From NCBI GenBank assembly GCA_022708005.1, contig JAKIZN010000065.1, positions 1 to 7,784 of the forward strand: 7,784 nt of DNA. Direction: 5' to 3'. How positions within the stretch are numbered: position 1 is the stretch's first letter; the number at the start of each line of letters is the position of its first letter. The position numbers and the translations under genes are program-made. The notes beneath the pieces are model-generated. The model made no database searches. It was not told the DNA's origin and worked only from the letters and a program-made list of their open reading frames with translations. Positions 1 through 6,313 of the stretch are shown here, one piece after another. Source of the stretch: Bacteroidota bacterium. Lineage in GTDB: Bacteria; Bacteroidota; Ignavibacteria; Kapaibacteriales; UBA2268.

Positions 1-1
1 C

Positions 2-961
2 GCAAAAATAGCAAAAAGAAACATAGATACTTTGCTTTCCATATCTTCGAGAAATAAGGCTAAATATACAAGTCGCTCAATCCCGCTCCCTAAAAAAAAT
101 AATGGCGCTTGGTATTCTAGCCCAAATGATTATGCTAAATATACAAGAACATATTCAAATCACTTATTTGTAAATAAAACTATTATTCAGCCAGTATTTT
201 ACGAACAAGGTGCAGGAGGCGACAAAGCAAGTCATGAAGAAGCTATGGAAGCACTTCGCAAAGTATACCCGGGCTATAAATTTGCTAATATAGATGTTCG
301 TGCATTCGACGGTTCGGGCGGCGCTATTCATTGCATTACAAAGCAAATTCCTGCCGAAAATCCATTAAGAATATTCCATAAGCCAGTCGAATTAGGCGAC
401 AGAACTGAACTTGGATTTCCTTTTGCAGCTGAAATAATCAATAAAAGCGGGATAGAGAAAGCTACAGTTAATTGGAGAAGAAAAGGCGATACCGAATGGC
501 AATCGCTCAATATGGAAGCTCAAAGCGGCAATATGTTCTATGCTTTACTTCCCAATGAATCCTTAAGCGAGGACGACACGATAGAGTATTATATTTCGGC
601 AATTTCAAATAATGGAAAGTCGATGAATAAGCCTATGGTTGCTCCAGATGGATTTTATGAATTTAGCTTAAAAGTTGTATCAGTCGAAAATGATATTATT
701 GCAAACGAAGCAGGCGAATTTTTCCCAAATCCAGCAAACGAGTTTTCTTCTTTAGAATTGAACTTAAAAAACAGCTCAAATATTAATTTAGAAATATTTG
801 ATTTGAAAGGCAATAGGATATATCAACGCAATTTAGATATAATATCTGGATATGATGTTATTACTTTGAATACGTCAATATTAAGCAATGGCTTATATTA
901 CGTAAAGATACAGACAAACGACGGGAAATTAATAACAAAAAGATTGAATGTAATTAGATAA
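2..961 (+). CDS. Secreted peptidylarginine/agmatine deiminase-family protein with T9SS sorting domain (5' truncated)
   Basis: The frame is open from base 2 and continues off the left edge. The TTG at 32 is only an internal leucine codon, because in-frame coding (AKIAKRNIDTL) precedes it. Numbering from that TTG, residues 40-110 match the C-terminal half of the PAD_porph/agmatine deiminase fold: a Y-S-N segment near 41-43, then GSGGAIHCIT at 94-103, whose C101 is the expected nucleophile. Members hydrolyse a guanidino group, giving citrulline from peptidyl-arginine or carbamoylputrescine from agmatine. Residues about 115-215 look like a beta-rich Ig-like domain. Residues 229-309 are a type A T9SS sorting domain (FFPNPANEF, then GLYYVKI and a basic C-terminus), so the protein is probably exported and surface-anchored or released. 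Export favours a peptide or protein substrate over agmatine, which is inference. The Asp/His catalytic residues expected upstream and any signal peptide are outside the window. Confidence 0.85.
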   Translation, partial: AKIAKRNIDTLLSISSRNKAKYTSRSIPLPKKNNGAWYSSPNDYAKYTRTYSNHLFVNKTIIQPVFYEQGAGGDKASHEEAMEALRKVYPGYKFANIDVRAFDGSGGAIHCITKQIPAENPLRIFHKPVELGDRTELGFPFAAEIINKSGIEKATVNWRRKGDTEWQSLNMEAQSGNMFYALLPNESLSEDDTIEYYISAISNNGKSMNKPMVAPDGFYEFSLKVVSVENDIIANEAGEFFPNPANEFSSLELNLKNSSNINLEIFDLKGNRIYQRNLDIISGYDVITLNTSILSNGLYYVKIQTNDGKLITKRLNVIR

Positions 962-962
962 T

Positions 963-1108
963 TTAACCCAAATAATGCATTAGGAACTATAATTAAATGT
1001 GTATCTGTAAGGAAATATTTGGCTTTAAGATGTCCTACACCTCGAAGGTGTAGGACATCTGGAAAACAGCTAATAGACAATGGAAAAGTTTCTATTGGAT
1101 TATTTGTT
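963..1108 (+). repeat. Interspersed repeat, copy A (short palindromic core)
   Basis: This segment begins just after the deiminase stop codon and has a second, inverted copy at about 5019-5395. The left part (about 964-1032) aligns with the minus strand of 5327-5396. Shared strings include GTATCTGTAAGGAAAT and a variable AACCCAAATAATGCATTAGG-type opening. The right part (about 1055-1108) aligns with the minus strand of about 5019-5069, sharing CATCTGGA, AACAGC, CAATG and AGTTTCT. Between the two parts lies the 33-bp palindrome. No coding frame here resembles a protein. The element sits between convergent genes (deiminase and tRNA-Ser). Confidence 0.7.
1028..1060. repeat. Perfect 33-bp palindrome, 15-bp arms
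   Basis: AGATGTCCTACACCT, loop CGA, then AGGTGTAGGACATCT: every base of the 15-bp arms pairs. The surrounding 41-bp block (1024-1064) is identical to 5246-5286. In RNA it would form a very stable hairpin from either strand. It has no adjacent T-tract, so a role as a classical intrinsic terminator is doubtful. mRNA 3'-end protection or a REP-like mobile palindrome are alternatives. Confidence 0.85.
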
Positions 1109-1128
1109 TTTATAAAACGCTTACAAAT

Positions 1129-1159
1129 AAAAAAAGCTCGCTTATTGCGGGCTTTTTTT
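1129..1159. terminator. Bidirectional intrinsic terminator between deiminase and tRNA-Ser
   Basis: The stem GCTCGC (1136-1141) and GCGGGC (1147-1152) encloses the 5-nt loop TTATT. It is preceded by an A-tract (1129-1135) and followed by seven T (1153-1159), so both strands give hairpin plus U-tract. Plus-strand RNA pairs fully with one G-U wobble, while minus-strand RNA has a C-A mismatch. It can end tRNA-Ser transcription from the right and deiminase read-through from the left. Confidence 0.7.
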
Positions 1160-1161
1160 CT

Positions 1162-1249
<88 letters not shown>

Positions 1250-1263
1250 TTTAATCAAGACTA

Positions 1264-1271
1264 CAAAATTA
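1264..1271 (-). promoter_or_regulatory. Candidate -7 box for tRNA-Ser
   Basis: On the minus strand this reads TAATTTTG, a match to the Bacteroidota -7 consensus TAnnTTTG and the same octamer as in the tRNA-Lys promoter. It lies 14 nt upstream of the tRNA 5' end. The expected TTTG at -33 is not present; that position is only a run of T, so the call is weaker than for tRNA-Lys. Confidence 0.4.
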
Positions 1272-1300
1272 AGGAAAAAAATCTGAAATAAAAAAAATAT

Positions 1301-1332
1301 TTTGGCTACTAACTAATTTTATATTAATTTTG
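1301..1332 (+). promoter_or_regulatory. Bacteroidota-type promoter of tRNA-Lys
   Basis: TTTG (1301-1304) is followed after 20 nt by TAATTTTG (1325-1332), matching the TTTG / TAnnTTTG promoter recognised by the Bacteroidota primary sigma factor. The -7 box ends four bases before the mature tRNA 5' end at 1337, so transcription should start at or within a few bases of the tRNA. Confidence 0.65.
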
Positions 1333-1336
1333 TAAC

Positions 1337-1410
1337 GCTCCCTTAGCTCAGTTGGCCAGAGCAACTGACTCTTAATCAGTGGGTCGGGGGTTCGAATCCC
1401 CCAGGGAGCA
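1337..1410 (+). tRNA. tRNA-Lys (anticodon CTT)
   Basis: A 74-nt class I tRNA. The acceptor stem is GCTCCCT/AGGGAGC with discriminator A at 1410. The D arm contains AGCTCAGTTGGCCAGAGC. The anticodon arm ACTGA-CTCTTAA-TCAGT places CTT at the anticodon, decoding AAG. The T arm GGGGG-TTCGAAT-CCCCC is intact. CCA is not encoded (CAG follows the discriminator). A strong terminator follows directly, so it is transcribed alone. Confidence 0.95.
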
Positions 1411-1416
1411 CAGATG

Positions 1417-1451
1417 AAAGCCTTGAAATTGTAGAGTTTCAAGGCTTTTTT
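1417..1451 (+). terminator. Intrinsic terminator after tRNA-Lys
   Basis: A perfect 12-bp stem, AAAGCCTTGAAA (1417-1428) with TTTCAAGGCTTT (1437-1448), encloses an 8-nt loop and runs into six T (1446-1451). It begins 7 nt after the tRNA and insulates the downstream restriction gene from tRNA transcription. Confidence 0.85.
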
Positions 1452-1495
1452 GTTTAATCAAATTTCATTGCTGTTGTTCGATTTAGTTAGATTTT

Positions 1496-1530
1496 TTTGT
1501 TGGTTTTAAGTAAAATAATCAGTAAATTTC
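1496..1530 (+). promoter_or_regulatory. Possible promoter of the restriction-modification gene
   Basis: TTTG (1496-1499) and TAAATTTC (1523-1530) resemble the Bacteroidota pair. The spacer is 23 nt, slightly long, and the last base of the -7 box is off consensus. It would leave a leader of about 45 nt before the ATG at 1579. The region between the tRNA terminator and the ATG (1452-1578) holds nothing else recognisable. Confidence 0.3.
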
Positions 1531-1578
1531 GATTCATAACAATATACCTTTTAATAAGGTAAAAATTAGGCGTAACTT

Positions 1579-3777
1579 ATGGAAATTAAAAATATCTCTA
1601 AAGTGCGGAGCGTCCTTAAAAGTATTATTGAGCTTTGCGAGCACTCAAGCATAAAATTTGATGCGGTAATCCCAAAGTTTGATTATGCTCCTATTAATGA
1701 ATACATCGATTTACTGAAAAGCAAAGTAAAGCCCGAAACTGCGTCGACCCAATTGGTAATTGGGCTAATGAATGACGTGTTCGAGGGAATTTTAAGCCCA
1801 GAAGTTAATATGGGAGGCGATTTTATTGACTTTGTTGTCAAAGATATAAATAAAGGAAATCCAGTATTAATCGAGCTTAAGCCATTATTTAGATTTAATC
1901 GGCATAAAGACGGCTTAACGAAAAACGAGCTAAATTATATTTATCATCGCACCCAAATTCAGAAATATTTAAGCAAAAAAGGCGCCGAATATATAATTTT
2001 GACTAATATCGATAAGGCATTTATTTTTAATAGAACTGCTTTGATAGACTACCGCCCATTTGTAGAAACAACTTTTTCTGAGTTGCTCCAAAAGTACGTT
2101 GAATATGGAGAAATGTGGGACACAATCCGAAGATTAGAAGACCAGATTGTGCCTGCCGACTTAGACGACAGTTTTTTTCAAGACTTAAAAAAATGGTTTT
2201 CTGAGTTTAACAATGTGGAGTTTATCGAAACTGAAAAATTCAGCAGAGATGAAGCTATAGTGCTTTTTTTGAATAAGTTTATTTTTATCAAGACTTTAGA
2301 AGATTATGGACTTATTCCATATCGATTTATTAGGAGTAAGTTCGAGCAATTTGCAGACTATTGGATTGCTAAAGGCAATGTTGCGATTTTCTTAGCTTTC
2401 TTCAATGACATCGAGAAATATATTGAGGAATTTTATAATACAGAGCTGTTTGCAACTAAATTTTGGGATTTGATAGACAAAAGAAAAAGCAACTTAGATT
2501 TATTTAGGCAAGTTTTTGAACTTGTTATGGGGTTTGATAAATGGTCGCAATCGTTTGGAAAAGGGCTTATTCACTATAACTATCGATTGATTAACGAAGA
2601 TATTTTTGGTAAAGCATACGAAACTTGGATAGCCGAAAACCGCAAAGACGAAGGTATATACTACACTCCAGTAACGATAACCGAATTTATGGTAGAAAGT
2701 ATTGTTAGCAAGCTGTTTGAGGCGAAGGTTGATAAGCTGATTGAAGATTTAAAGCAAACAAATGTTGATGAACTCGAAATTTTTACTCAAATAAAAGACA
2801 TTAAAAATATTCGAATAATAGATAGCACATCGGGCAGTGGCTCATTTTTAATCAAAGTGCTGCGGTATATTTATGCCCAATATGAAAGGATAAATGAAGC
2901 AACTGCGTGGGTTGATAGCATTGCTGTCGAAGAAAATAAAGAAGGGCTGCTTATTCTTCCAGCGAATGTTATTACTATTCAAAAAGTTCGCGAAGAGTTA
3001 GACTTCAAAGAGCCGCTAATATATGTTTCTAAGATGATTGTAAATCATATATTTGCAGTGGATAGAGACGAAAAGGCAATCGATACAGCAAAGACGAATT
3101 TATGGAAAGAAGCCATAAAGCTCAATCCACATAGTTATAGCTACCGTGTGCTTGAAGTTGGCAAGGAACATGTATTGCCCAATCTTGAAATGAATTTTAT
3201 TAAGGGAGATTCACTCAGCGATTTCGACTTTGCCGAGCAAATCGATATTATCGCGCAAGAGTTCAAGCAAGATGTGATTAGAATGTTTGAAGTTCGCAAG
3301 CAATATCTATCGAATGTTTTTAACCCATACGTTATAGCCGAAGTAGTAGATATTAAAGAAAAAATCAGAAAAAGGTTGATTGAAAGGCATCATTACAAAG
3401 ATTCTTTGTTTTTTCCGCTTGAGTATTTTTTCTGTTATTTTGACGAAAATGGCGAGCCGCTTCCGATTGAAAAGCAAGGATTTAGCGGAATAATCAGCAA
3501 TCCGCCTTGGGAGGCAATCAAGCCAGTCAAAAAGGAATTTGCGAAGCTATCTAAAAAAGAACTCGATATTCTCGATTTCAATAAATGGTTTGATAATATT
3601 TTGAAGGAAGATAAAGAATTTAGCAAATATTGGGCAAACTATTGCAGCAACTATTCGCAATATTCCGATTATCTTTACGGAAAATATGTTTTGCAAAGCA
3701 CTGGCGACCCAAATTACTATAAGTTCTTTATGGAACGGATATTACTGCCTGCTTGTTCCTTCAGGATTTCAGACTGA
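1579..3777 (+). CDS. N-terminal part of type IIG-like R-M enzyme: nuclease plus N6-adenine methyltransferase core
   Basis: 732 codons from an ATG with no clear Shine-Dalgarno sequence. Residues about 75-155 form a PD-(D/E)XK-type nuclease: GGDFIDF (D81 or D84), then IELKP (E99, K101). A helical linker follows. The methyltransferase core starts with YYTP at 361-364. Motif I is DSTSGSGSF at 415-423 for S-adenosylmethionine binding, motif II is AVDRDEKAI at 493-501, and the catalytic motif IV is NPPW at 641-644, which indicates N6-adenine methylation. In an intact protein the methyltransferase protects host sites and the nuclease cuts near unmodified ones. After FMER (720) the last 12 residues, ILLPACSFRISD, are out of frame relative to the family. 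If translated, the product would have all catalytic motifs but no target recognition domain. Confidence 0.85.
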   Translation: MEIKNISKVRSVLKSIIELCEHSSIKFDAVIPKFDYAPINEYIDLLKSKVKPETASTQLVIGLMNDVFEGILSPEVNMGGDFIDFVVKDINKGNPVLIELKPLFRFNRHKDGLTKNELNYIYHRTQIQKYLSKKGAEYIILTNIDKAFIFNRTALIDYRPFVETTFSELLQKYVEYGEMWDTIRRLEDQIVPADLDDSFFQDLKKWFSEFNNVEFIETEKFSRDEAIVLFLNKFIFIKTLEDYGLIPYRFIRSKFEQFADYWIAKGNVAIFLAFFNDIEKYIEEFYNTELFATKFWDLIDKRKSNLDLFRQVFELVMGFDKWSQSFGKGLIHYNYRLINEDIFGKAYETWIAENRKDEGIYYTPVTITEFMVESIVSKLFEAKVDKLIEDLKQTNVDELEIFTQIKDIKNIRIIDSTSGSGSFLIKVLRYIYAQYERINEATAWVDSIAVEENKEGLLILPANVITIQKVREELDFKEPLIYVSKMIVNHIFAVDRDEKAIDTAKTNLWKEAIKLNPHSYSYRVLEVGKEHVLPNLEMNFIKGDSLSDFDFAEQIDIIAQEFKQDVIRMFEVRKQYLSNVFNPYVIAEVVDIKEKIRKRLIERHHYKDSLFFPLEYFFCYFDENGEPLPIEKQGFSGIISNPPWEAIKPVKKEFAKLSKKELDILDFNKWFDNILKEDKEFSKYWANYCSNYSQYSDYLYGKYVLQSTGDPNYYKFFMERILLPACSFRISD

Positions 3778-5017
3778 CGAGGGTTCTAATAAATTAAGGG
3801 ATTTGATAATTAATACTTATAGATTAATTGGGCTTTATTCATTTGAAAATAGAGGATATTATAGACCCGAAGAAAAGGCGAGAATTAAACTATTTCCAGA
3901 CGTTGATAATAGGTTTAAGTTTTCCATTGTCTTTGTCCATAAAAAGCGCATAAATGGCGATAAATATAAGTTCAATTCTAAATTTTATCTTCAGGACCCG
4001 CAAGATTTACATAATGGGAATACTATTGTCTATGATATAGAAAAAATAAAGCAGTTTTCGCCCGAAAATATTTCGATTATGGAGTTTCGGAGCGAAAAAG
4101 ATTATGAAGTATGCTTAAAAATAAAAGATAAACATAAATTGCTATCGGACTTGGGATTTAAGTTAAGAAGAGAATTTGATATGACAAACGATAGTAATTT
4201 ATTTCACTCTAAGCAAGAAAAAATGAGGTCGAAAGAGCCTTGGCTACAGCTATATGAGGGGAAAATGATACATCAATTTAATTCTTCTTTTTCGACTTCA
4301 AGGTATTATATTGATGAGCAAGAAGCCAGAAGAGTTCTGCTAAGGAAGGTGATGCACAGAATCAAAAGTGATAACGAATTGAGCAAAGAGGAGTTTGATA
4401 ATTTAATAGTGCCAGATGATTTACTGCTTGATTATCAAACTTTTCGGCTTGCGTACCGAGCTGTTGGGAGTTCTACAAACGAAAGAACTTTTATAAGTTC
4501 TATAATTCCACCCAATGTGTTTATGGGAAACTCGGTGCATCATTTTGTAAATATCGAGTATTCGCTAAAAGACAATCGAGTTGAATATACAACAAAAGAT
4601 GTTAAGCAATTGCTTTATATGACGTCGCTATTTAATTCGCTTACTTTGAACTACTACATTCGGAACAAAGTATCGGCAAATTTAACAATGAATTTTCTAT
4701 ATGAGATGCCAATAGCGGAAGCCGACGCAAAACTTCAAAGCAGGATAAACGCATTGGCTATCAGTTTACTGCTTCGCAAGAGCAAAAGAATTAATTTCTC
4801 TGGACTAATCGAACAAGCTGGGGTGGTTGCTATAAAAGGCAAAAGCGATATAGAGATGCGCGCAGAATTGGAAATAATAATAGCAAAATACTTATATAGC
4901 TTGACTTACGAGCAATGGGATTATGTCTGCTCCACATTTGTTTTTGGTGGCAGCGATACAAAGGTAGAGTTAGACGAAATCATAAAGCTAAGCAAAGAAA
5001 AATGGAATGATTTATAA
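3686..5017 (+). CDS. C-terminal part of the same R-M enzyme: end of methyltransferase and target recognition domain
   Basis: An open frame of 443 codons from an ATG at 3686. The first 17 residues only shadow the upstream frame, and genuine homology begins at GYYCLLVPSGFQTD (3737), the strand following the NPPW motif. The segment TDEGSNKLRDLI ... FENRG ... RFKFSIVF is typical of the last part of type IIG methyltransferase domains. The rest resembles a target recognition region: RLAYRAVGSSTNERTFISSI then IPPNVF, and YIRNKVSANLTMNFLYEMPIA near residues 330-350. It has no catalytic residues of its own, so independent function is unlikely unless it acts as a specificity subunit with the upstream product. 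The stop codon at 5015-5017 lies next to repeat copy B. Confidence 0.8.
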   Translation: MFCKALATQITISSLWNGYYCLLVPSGFQTDEGSNKLRDLIINTYRLIGLYSFENRGYYRPEEKARIKLFPDVDNRFKFSIVFVHKKRINGDKYKFNSKFYLQDPQDLHNGNTIVYDIEKIKQFSPENISIMEFRSEKDYEVCLKIKDKHKLLSDLGFKLRREFDMTNDSNLFHSKQEKMRSKEPWLQLYEGKMIHQFNSSFSTSRYYIDEQEARRVLLRKVMHRIKSDNELSKEEFDNLIVPDDLLLDYQTFRLAYRAVGSSTNERTFISSIIPPNVFMGNSVHHFVNIEYSLKDNRVEYTTKDVKQLLYMTSLFNSLTLNYYIRNKVSANLTMNFLYEMPIAEADAKLQSRINALAISLLLRKSKRINFSGLIEQAGVVAIKGKSDIEMRAELEIIIAKYLYSLTYEQWDYVCSTFVFGGSDTKVELDEIIKLSKEKWNDL

Positions 5018-5085
5018 CAAATGATGCGGAAGAAACTTTTTTCATTGCCTACTCGCTGTTCTCCAGATGGGGGCTGTCTCAAAAG

Positions 5086-5108
5086 GTTACTAATACATTA
5101 TTTGGGTT
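5086..5108 (-). repeat. Internal copy of the repeat's opening motif
   Basis: On the minus strand this 23-bp segment equals 965-987 at 21 of 23 positions (core AACCCAAATAATG-ATTAG-AAC). A third, more divergent version is on the minus strand at 5371-5394, and a shortened one (AAACCCAAATTGTAAC) on the minus strand at 5233-5248. The insert is therefore built partly from the same motif that opens the flanking repeat. Confidence 0.6.
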
Positions 5109-5114
5109 TATTTT

Positions 5115-5129
5115 AATCCCGAAGGGATT
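5115..5129. repeat. Hairpin AATCCC-GAA-GGGATT
   Basis: A perfect 6-bp stem with a 3-nt loop, followed by TTGATGTTTGTAG. The unit 'CCC-nnn-GGG then TT..ATGTTTGTAG' recurs inverted at 5206-5232, so it is a repeat module rather than an isolated stem. Confidence 0.6.
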
Positions 5130-5131
5130 TG

Positions 5132-5215
5132 ATGTTTGTAGAAAATAAGATTGCCTAAGATAATTCGACTTCTACGGAGTCGTATAACTCACCGATTATT
5201 TATTACTACAAACAT
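5132..5215. repeat. 10-bp inverted repeat ATGTTTGTAG / CTACAAACAT
   Basis: The arms at 5132-5141 and 5206-5215 are perfect complements. Extended outward through the adjacent GGG/CCC half-hairpins they match at 14 of 18 positions. They enclose the hairpin at 5166-5182, giving the insert nested symmetry. Confidence 0.55.
5166..5182. repeat. Hairpin CGACTTC-TAC-GGAGTCG
   Basis: A 7-bp stem with one T-G pair and a 3-nt loop, at the centre of the 257-bp insert. It has the same 3-nt-loop design as the other three hairpins. Confidence 0.55.
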
Positions 5216-5217
5216 TT

Positions 5218-5232
5218 GAACCCTTTGGGTTC
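5218..5232. repeat. Hairpin GAACCC-TTT-GGGTTC
   Basis: A perfect 6-bp stem with a 3-nt loop, 17 bp left of the 33-bp palindrome. It is the inverted counterpart of the module at 5115-5141. Confidence 0.6.
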
Positions 5233-5249
5233 GTTACAATTTGGGTTTA

Positions 5250-5282
5250 AGATGTCCTACACCTCGAAGGTGTAGGACATCT
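5250..5282. repeat. Perfect 33-bp palindrome, second copy
   Basis: Identical to 1028-1060 including the CGA loop. The identity extends to 41 bp (5246-5286 equals 1024-1064). It lies inside the insert rather than at the position it occupies in copy A. Confidence 0.85.
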
Positions 5283-5415
5283 GGAACATACTGACGTTCT
5301 CGTCTGTTACCTTATGAGGCAGCCCCATCTTAAAACCTAACATTTCCTTACAGATACGCAGTCAGTTAGAGTTCTTAATGCGTTATTTTGGGCTTATCGA
5401 TACCTTCGCGGGCAA

Positions 5416-6021
5416 TTACCGCAATAGCCATTCTTTCATTTTATTTGTAAATGCGGGCTCGCCTATCTGGACGCGGCTGAATTTATCGGCAGAGAGCCTT
5501 TGACGAAATGCTTCGTAAACGCTAACAGCGCAAGCTACTGATATATTAAGGCTTTGTATCATTCCAATTTGAGGTATTAAAAAATTGCCGTCGGCAAGAC
5601 TGACCGCCTGCTCGCTAACGCCAGAATGCTCATTGCCAAATACTAATGCGACTTTGCTCGTCAAATCTAAATCATAAAGCGAAACGGCATCTTTGCCAAG
5701 ATGAGTAGTGTATATTTTAAATCCCTCGCCATGCAAATAACTGTAGCACGCTTCTATGCTCTTAAAGGCAACTGTTTCCACCCACTTTCTAGCGCTTGCG
5801 GAGCTTTGCTCGCCAAGCGTGGGCAACTTCTGGCTTCCATCATACACCAAACAAACTTTTAGGATGCCGACTGCATCGCAAGAGCGGAGCATTGCCGATA
5901 AGTTATGCGGGTCAGCTATATTTTCCGCAACTACCACTAAATCGAGTTGCCGCTTTTCCAGCACGCTTTTTATTTTGCTGACTCTTTGCTCTGTGCCAAA
6001 AGAATATACGATGCTATCCAT
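5416..6021 (-). CDS. trmH: TrmH/SpoU-family tRNA 2'-O-methyltransferase
   Basis: 201 residues, slightly shorter than E. coli TrmH. All three SPOUT-fold motifs are present. Motif 1 is NLSAMLRSCDAVG (40-52) with N40 and catalytic R46. Motif 2 is VFGNEHSG (127-134) with E131. Motif 3 is IPQIGMIQSLNISVACAV (149-166), forming the trefoil-knot S-adenosylmethionine site. IADPHNLSAMLRSCDAVGI resembles TrmH, which makes 2'-O-methylguanosine 18 in tRNA, more than the rRNA enzyme RlmB, which has an extra N-terminal substrate-binding domain absent here. It is cytoplasmic and probably dimeric. The ATG at 6021 is the only sensible start, since the N-terminus is already close to motif 1. It is convergent with the broken restriction gene and divergent from the second restriction-modification gene. 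TrmH specificity is inferred from the motif context, and TrmL-like enzymes are the main alternative. Confidence 0.85.
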   Translation of the reverse strand: MDSIVYSFGTEQRVSKIKSVLEKRQLDLVVVAENIADPHNLSAMLRSCDAVGILKVCLVYDGSQKLPTLGEQSSASARKWVETVAFKSIEACYSYLHGEGFKIYTTHLGKDAVSLYDLDLTSKVALVFGNEHSGVSEQAVSLADGNFLIPQIGMIQSLNISVACAVSVYEAFRQRLSADKFSRVQIGEPAFTNKMKEWLLR

Positions 6022-6313
6022 TATTACGATATTTGCAATATTAAAAAATGTAATTTATTAAGTTTAGCTTAAATATTAAAATAAAGAATTTTCATAAACT
6101 GCGATGATTTATTAATATCAGGCACGTAACGCGTTATAGTTCCGCCATTTAAAGCGTATCGCTAAAATTTTACTTTGAGAAGTAGCCTTTTTTTTGTAAT
6201 TTGTTTTAATTATTTATTGATAGCCATAGATAAGTAAAAAAAACTGCATTGCAGCATAATATAAATAGTCAAGCACTGGCCAACTTATCTATATCATTTT
6301 TATACTTTGCACG
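6022..6313. other. Divergent intergenic region between trmH and the second R-M gene
   Basis: 292 bp, very AT-rich, presumably carrying both divergent promoters. No complete TTTG / TAnnTTTG pair is visible on either strand. Small symmetric sites are CTGCA-T-TGCAG (6244-6254), AGCG-TAT-CGCT near 6157 and AACGCGTT near 6129. Any of them could be an operator, but none stands out. No small gene is supported. Confidence 0.4.
6302..6309 (+). promoter_or_regulatory. Possible -7 box immediately before the second R-M gene
   Basis: ATACTTTG (within TATACTTTG) resembles TAnnTTTG and ends 4 nt before the ATG at 6314. If used, the mRNA would have virtually no leader. There is no matching -33 TTTG, so this is weak. 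Confidence 0.2.

Larger units (their letters stand above)
1579..5017 (+). pseudogene. Frameshifted type IIG-like restriction-modification enzyme (whole locus)
   Basis: Two overlapping frames encode consecutive parts of one nuclease-methyltransferase-specificity protein, about 1146 residues as read and within the usual range for single-chain type IIG enzymes. The first frame is good to FMER (codon 720, ending 3738). The second resumes at GYYCLLVPSGFQ (from 3737). The family normally has about eight residues (pattern S-L-x-L-L-K-x-G) between these segments. The net shift equals a loss of 3n+2 bases, so a 26-bp deletion would account for both the missing residues and the frame change. The exact size is inference. 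There is no slippery homopolymer at the site, which argues against a simple phase-variable tract. A sequencing or assembly error is possible but would have to be larger than one base. As it stands, nuclease and catalytic motifs are separated from the target recognition part, so the enzyme should be inactive. Confidence 0.75.
5070..5326. mobile_element. MITE-like 257-bp insert with 21-bp terminal inverted repeats
   Basis: The ends are imperfect inverted repeats, 5070-5090 and 5306-5326: GGGGCTGTCTCAAAAGGT against GGGGCTGCCTCATAAGGT (from the minus strand), 18 of 21 bases matching overall. GGGGCTG ends of this kind occur in some insertion sequences, but I cannot name the family. There is no transposase, so a non-autonomous element is the natural reading. 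The interior holds four hairpins, one of them the 33-bp palindrome of copy A. A clear target-site duplication is not visible, because the flanks (AGATG/CATCT) are themselves inverted repeats. Confidence 0.45.
5019..5395 (-). repeat. Interspersed repeat, copy B (interrupted by a 257-bp core)
   Basis: Read on the minus strand, 5396-5327 matches the left part of copy A, including the shared string GTATCTGTAAGGAAAT, and 5069 to about 5019 matches its right part. Between the AAGATG and CATCTGG boundaries, where copy A has 21 bp of palindrome core, copy B has 5070-5326 instead. The copy fills almost the whole non-coding stretch between the restriction gene and trmH. No protein-coding frame is evident in it. 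Confidence 0.7.

Noticed and set aside
1391..1410. tRNA-Lys 3' end as an integration (att) site
   Set aside because: No duplicate of the tRNA 3' end and no integrase gene is visible downstream in the window.
3686..3777. Programmed ribosomal frameshift joining the two restriction-gene frames
   Set aside because: There is no slippery heptamer at the overlap, and about eight family-typical residues are missing there, which frameshifting would not explain.
5070..5326. CRISPR array
   Set aside because: The repeated stems differ in sequence and spacing and lack regular repeat-spacer units.
5756..6061. Plus-strand frames of about 60-100 codons opposite trmH
   Set aside because: They are antisense to conserved SPOUT-family coding sequence and resemble nothing known.
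6022..6100. trmH promoter (TACATTTT on the minus strand, 6045-6052)
   Set aside because: It is one base off the -7 consensus and no -33 TTTG lies at the right distance in this very AT-rich stretch, so it cannot be separated from chance.
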